Shown here: positions 30,058 to 33,651 of the stretch, one piece after another
Numbering within the stretch: the first letter of the stretch is position 1
How the letters are laid out: each line of letters opens with the position of its first letter
Assembly: GCA_947629595.1 (NCBI GenBank)
Contig: CANREI010000003.1
Coordinates: 1-33,651, forward strand
DNA from: an uncultured Alphaproteobacteria bacterium
GTDB taxonomy: Bacteria > Pseudomonadota > Alphaproteobacteria > CAAHEQ01 > UBA3637
DNA: 33,651 bases
Reading direction: 5' to 3'
Notes under the pieces: generated by a model
Databases searched by the model: none
Seen by the model: the letters and a program-made list of their open reading frames with translations, nothing else
Told to the model about the DNA's origin: nothing
Translations under genes and position numbers: made by a program

Positions 30058-31173
30058 ATGATGAAATTAACAATTGAACGTTCACTGTTATTAAAAGCGC
30101 TTTCACACGTACAAAACATTGTCGAGCGACGGCAAACCATTCCCGTTTTATCCAATGTTTTAATTGAAACAAACGGCGATGAAGTTTCGCTTCGGGCAAC
30201 CGATAATGAAATTGAAATCATCGAAAAATTACCGGCCAATGTTGAAACACAGGGAGCCGTTACCATTCCGGCGCATAAGCTTTACGATATTGTTAAAAAA
30301 TTGGCTGACGGTTCTCAAATTCAAATGAGTGCCATGGAAGAAACAGGCCAAGTTTCTTTGGTTTGCGGGCGCGCTAAATTTGCGTTGGCCAGTTTGCCTG
30401 CCGCTAATTTCCCCTCCATGATGCGGGAAACAATGCCCTTTTCTTTCACCGTTTCCGCAACGGATTTGTTAGACTTAATGAGCAAAACGGGCTTTGCCGT
30501 TTCCATGGAAGAAACACGGTATAATTTAAACGGTATTTATATGCATGAAAAACAAGGGGCGGAATCAAAATTAACCGCCGTTGCCACAGACGGCCATCGG
30601 CTGGCTTGTGCCGGCGTTCCGTTACCTGCCGGTGCTGCCGGTATGCCGGGCATTATCATTCCGCGCAAAACCATCGGTGAGCTTTCAAAACTGCTCGCGG
30701 AAACGGAAAATGAAGTATCGGTTTCTTTGTCTGCCAATCAAATTTGTTTTACGATTGACGATGTTGTTTTATCTTCCCGCCTGATTGACGGAACATATCC
30801 GGAATATGAAAAAGTGATTCCCACAAATAACGATAAAAAATTACAGGCCGATGCCAAAACATTAAGCGATGTGATTGAACGCGTTTCCGTTGTTTCCGAA
30901 AAATCGCGCGGCATTAAACTTTCTTTGCAATCGGGACTGATTCAAGTTTTTGCCGCTTCCGCCGATGAAGGGTCGGCCGAAGATGAAATGGATGCCGTTT
31001 ATGACGGCGAACCCATGGAAATCGGCTTTAACTTCCGTTATTTATTGGATATTTTGGCCCAAGTGAAAAGCGAAACGGTGCAATTATATTTGCAAGACGG
31101 CATTTCTCCCGTTATTTTGCAAGATGAAGCCGATAACAATGCTTTATATGTTTTAATGCCGATGCGCGTTTAA
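30058..31173 (+). CDS. dnaN: DNA polymerase III beta subunit (sliding clamp)
   Basis: This 371-aa protein has the three-domain clamp fold. The N-terminus MKLTIERSLLLKALSHVQNIVERR-like start is typical, TIPVLSNVLIE and ATDNEIEI follow, ATDGHRLA marks domain 2, and the C-terminus YVLMPMRV is the standard ending that forms the partner-binding cleft. Two ATGs stand together; 30058 is preferred because GGAAGGA lies 8 nt upstream. The clamp tethers replicative polymerase to DNA. dnaA, often upstream of dnaN, is not here; a Lon-like gene takes its place. recF follows after 27 nt. Confidence 0.97.
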   Translation: MMKLTIERSLLLKALSHVQNIVERRQTIPVLSNVLIETNGDEVSLRATDNEIEIIEKLPANVETQGAVTIPAHKLYDIVKKLADGSQIQMSAMEETGQVSLVCGRAKFALASLPAANFPSMMRETMPFSFTVSATDLLDLMSKTGFAVSMEETRYNLNGIYMHEKQGAESKLTAVATDGHRLACAGVPLPAGAAGMPGIIIPRKTIGELSKLLAETENEVSVSLSANQICFTIDDVVLSSRLIDGTYPEYEKVIPTNNDKKLQADAKTLSDVIERVSVVSEKSRGIKLSLQSGLIQVFAASADEGSAEDEMDAVYDGEPMEIGFNFRYLLDILAQVKSETVQLYLQDGISPVILQDEADNNALYVLMPMRV

Positions 31174-31200
31174 CGTTTTAAGTCAAGAAAAGTCAAGTTA

Positions 31201-32373
31201 ATGAGTCAAATTAAAACAGGCATCACGCAGTTACGTTTAACAAATTTTCGTTCTTACGGCTTTTTGAATTTAGAGCCGGATAATCGATTTATGCCCGTTA
31301 TTCTAACGGGACACAACGGGGCCGGCAAAACAAATATTTTGGAAGCCGTGTCGTTTTTAACTGCCGGCAAAGGGTTAAGAAGTGCGCGATTGAGCGATGT
31401 CGGCAAACGCTCTAATCCGGCAGCGCTTTTAAATGCCGACGTGTTGCAAATTCCCGAACGGTGGAGCGTTTCGGCACAGGTGCAAACCAAAGACGGGCTG
31501 ACAAAAATCGGCACGGGAACGATTGACGGTTCCGAAAGACGGCAAATTCGCATTGACGGCAAAAACACGGCCAAACAAAGTGATTTAGGGCGCGTTTTCC
31601 GGTGTTTATGGTTAACGCCGGCGCAAGACAGATTATTTTGCGGCGATCCGCAAGCGCGGCGGCGGTTTTTGGATCGGCTGGTTCAGGCGTTTGATTCGCA
31701 ACATGCCACGCGATTAAGCGAATATAATACTGCTTTCAAGCAATGGAGTTGTTTGTTACGGGAAGGACGGTTTGATCAACGTTGGCTCAAAGGATTAGAA
31801 GAACAATTGGTTTCAAACGGTGTGGCCATTGCGGCCTCACGCATTGACGTTATCAGTCGAATCAGTCATTATTTAACGCATCCGCTTTCATCGGCTTTTC
31901 CCGTACCGGAAGTGATTTTAACGGGCGTTGTCGAGCAAAAACTGCTGGTTAAAAGCGCTTTAAAAACCGAAGAAGAATTTGCCGATTTATTAGAGAAAAG
32001 TCGCAAAATTTATGCCGACGGCGGTAGTGTGGCTGGTCCGCACACGGCTGATTTTAAAGTGATTCACGCCCAAAAAGGATTAGATGCCGCGTTTTGTTCA
32101 ACCGGCGAACAAAAGGCCCTGCTTTTATCCGTTATTTTGGCGGAAATGCAAACGCAAACACAGGAACAAGGCTTATGTCCCGTTTTGTTGCTTGATGAAA
32201 TTGCCGCCCATTTGGATTCGAAAAGGCGCAACATTTTATTTGATATTTTAACCGAGCTGCCGGCTCAAATTTGGATGACGGGAACAGACAGCTCCGATTT
32301 TACGCATTTAACAAACCGAGCCCAGTTTTTTGATGTACAGGACTCAAATCTTAACCTGCAAAATGTAGCATAA
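31201..32373 (+). CDS. recF: Recombination/repair ATPase RecF
   Basis: This 390-aa SMC-like ATPase loads RecA at gaps with RecO and RecR. Visible motifs: LTNFRSY near the N-terminus, Walker A GHNGAGKT (37-44), the ABC-type signature STGEQKALLLS and Walker B LLLDEIAAHLD near the C-terminus. The DRLFCGDPQARRRFLDRL segment is also typical. The start at 31201 lacks a good Shine-Dalgarno; the leader carries two copies of AAGTCAAG, so coupling to dnaN translation may matter. Order dnaN-recF-gyrB is the ancestral bacterial arrangement. Confidence 0.95.
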   Translation: MSQIKTGITQLRLTNFRSYGFLNLEPDNRFMPVILTGHNGAGKTNILEAVSFLTAGKGLRSARLSDVGKRSNPAALLNADVLQIPERWSVSAQVQTKDGLTKIGTGTIDGSERRQIRIDGKNTAKQSDLGRVFRCLWLTPAQDRLFCGDPQARRRFLDRLVQAFDSQHATRLSEYNTAFKQWSCLLREGRFDQRWLKGLEEQLVSNGVAIAASRIDVISRISHYLTHPLSSAFPVPEVILTGVVEQKLLVKSALKTEEEFADLLEKSRKIYADGGSVAGPHTADFKVIHAQKGLDAAFCSTGEQKALLLSVILAEMQTQTQEQGLCPVLLLDEIAAHLDSKRRNILFDILTELPAQIWMTGTDSSDFTHLTNRAQFFDVQDSNLNLQNVA

Positions 32374-32395
32374 AATAAGAAGAAAGAGGAAAAAA

Positions 32396-33651
32396 ATGAC
32401 AGATGACATTAAAATTGCCGAAGCGGCTTATAACGCAGATTCCATTAAAGTTTTAAAAGGATTGGACGCCGTGCGCAAACGGCCGGGCATGTATATCGGT
32501 GATACGGATGACGGCACCGGCCTGCATCATATGGTTTACGAAGTGTTGGATAATTCCATCGATGAAGCATTGGCCGGTTATTGTACGCAAGTTGACGTGA
32601 TTTTAAATGCCGACGGTTCCGTAACGGTCACGGATAACGGCCGCGGTATGCCGACAGACATTCACAAAACCGAAGGCATTTCCGCTGCCGAAGTGATTAT
32701 GACGCAATTGCACGCGGGCGGTAAGTTCGATAATAATTCCTATAAAGTTTCGGGCGGATTACACGGCGTGGGCGTTTCGGTGGTGAATGCTCTGTCCGAT
32801 TGGTTGGAAGTGCGCATTTGGCGAAACGATAAAGAATATTTCGTGCGCTTTGAAAACGGCAATTCCGTTGCGCCGTTAAAAGTGGTCGGCGAGGCACCGG
32901 ATAAGCACGGCACCATGGTCACTTTTCACCCGTCAAAAGAAACATTTAAAACCATTGAGTTTGATTTTGAAACGTTGGAGCATCGCATTCGGGAATTGGC
33001 CTTTTTAAATTCCGGTGTGCGCATTCATTTAACCGATAACCGTTCCAGCGAACCGAAAACGGTTGTTTTGCATTATGAAGGCGGTATTTTGGAGTTTGTA
33101 AAATATTTAAATAAATCCAAAAACTCTTTGCATGACACGCCGTTTGATTTATCCGGCGAAAAAGACGGCGTAACGGTGGAAGCAGCCTTTGAATGGACCG
33201 ACGGTTATCACGAAACATGCTTATGCTTCACAAACAACATTCCGCAACGCGACGGCGGAACGCACTTGGCCGGATTGAGAGCGGCTCTCACGCGCACCAT
33301 TAACAATTATGCCGCCGCATCAGGCTTAACGAAAAAAGAAAAAGTTGATTTAGCCGGTGAAGATATGCGGGAAGGATTAACGGTTGTTTTGTCCGTTAAA
33401 GTGCCGGATCCGAAATTTTCTTCACAAACAAAAGATAAGCTGGTTTCTTCCGAAGTTCGGCCGATTGTGGAAAACATTGTGGCCGATAAATTGGAACAAT
33501 GGTTGGAGGAACATCCGACCGAAGCGCGCAAAATCATCAGCAAGGTTGTTGAAGCCGCCGCTGCACGGGAAGCTGCTCGAAAAGCGCGGGAATTAACGCG
33601 TCGGAAAGGGGCTTTGGATATGGCTTCCCTGCCCGGCAAACTGGCTGATTG
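32396..33651 (+). CDS. gyrB: DNA gyrase subunit B (5' part, cut by window end)
   Basis: The reading frame is open from ATG 32396 (preceded by AGAGGA) to the window edge, giving 418 complete codons of an expected 800 or so. It shows the GHKL ATPase domain: RKRPGMYIG (28-36), catalytic Glu49 and Mg-binding Asn53 in YEVLDNSIDEA, DNGRGMP (80-86) and the lid GGLHGVGVSVVNALS. The transducer domain follows, with the QTKDKL loop containing the ATP-contacting Lys. Gyrase introduces negative supercoils. It is the third gene of dnaN-recF-gyrB, 22 nt after recF. The ending RRKGALDMASLPGKLAD leads into the TOPRIM domain outside the window. GyrB rather than ParE is favoured by the operon. Confidence 0.95.
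   Translation, partial: MTDDIKIAEAAYNADSIKVLKGLDAVRKRPGMYIGDTDDGTGLHHMVYEVLDNSIDEALAGYCTQVDVILNADGSVTVTDNGRGMPTDIHKTEGISAAEVIMTQLHAGGKFDNNSYKVSGGLHGVGVSVVNALSDWLEVRIWRNDKEYFVRFENGNSVAPLKVVGEAPDKHGTMVTFHPSKETFKTIEFDFETLEHRIRELAFLNSGVRIHLTDNRSSEPKTVVLHYEGGILEFVKYLNKSKNSLHDTPFDLSGEKDGVTVEAAFEWTDGYHETCLCFTNNIPQRDGGTHLAGLRAALTRTINNYAAASGLTKKEKVDLAGEDMREGLTVVLSVKVPDPKFSSQTKDKLVSSEVRPIVENIVADKLEQWLEEHPTEARKIISKVVEAAAAREAARKARELTRRKGALDMASLPGKLAD

Overview
The window looks like chromosome from an AT-rich Gram-negative bacterium, most likely a low-GC alphaproteobacterium such as an uncultured gut or host-associated Rhodospirillales- or Rickettsiales-like lineage. This placement is inferred from gene order: aroK next to a CNNM/CorC gene and divergent to xerD, then lptF/lptD-surA, a split VirB-type secretion locus, and dnaN-recF-gyrB. 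No 16S gene is present to confirm it.

Layout. (1) Positions 1-145 hold terminator hairpins and a minus-strand tRNA-Gly(GCC). (2) Positions 275-2223 (minus) are an aroK and CorC-like pair with overlapping ends. (3) A compact intergenic region near 2227-2275 carries two overlapping divergent sigma70-type promoters. (4) Positions 2310-10189 (plus) are a tightly packed run: a 49-aa membrane microprotein, a 506-aa exported protein of unknown function, xerD, a fused lptF-lptD, surA and folD. (5) Positions 10301-27424 (plus) are a 17-kb type IV secretion (T4SS) locus. It begins with six exported, mostly helical proteins of unknown function. These are followed by a VirB8-like protein, a VirB7-like lipoprotein, a second VirB8, a VirB9 with a C-terminal SPOR domain, a 2201-residue VirB10 and VirB11. 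(6) Positions 27494-29881 (minus) encode a Lon-family protease convergent with virB11. (7) Positions 30058-33651 (plus) are dnaN, recF and the start of gyrB, cut by the window edge.

How the genes work together. The xerD-lptFD-surA-folD run combines chromosome-dimer resolution with outer-membrane biogenesis: LPS export permease, LPS translocon and outer-membrane protein chaperone. The T4SS locus supplies an envelope-spanning core (B7, B8, B9, B10) and one ATPase (B11). VirB2, B3, B4, B6 and VirD4 are not in the window, so they must be elsewhere if the machine works. No relaxase, integrase pair or insertion sequence is seen near the locus. It sits between housekeeping genes of similar composition, which argues for a resident, effector-type system rather than a recent conjugative element.

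The most notable observations are three proteins with unusual architecture. First, an inner-membrane LptF permease is fused in frame to the outer-membrane LptD barrel through an internal signal-peptide-like segment. Second, the giant VirB10 carries about 80 copies of a 17-residue glycine-rich repeat between its membrane anchor and its TrbI/VirB10 domain. Third, VirB9 ends in a peptidoglycan-binding SPOR domain. A tandem series of exported helical proteins, possibly paralogous and perhaps VirB5-like, precedes the core genes. No gene-free stretch exceeds 300 bases.
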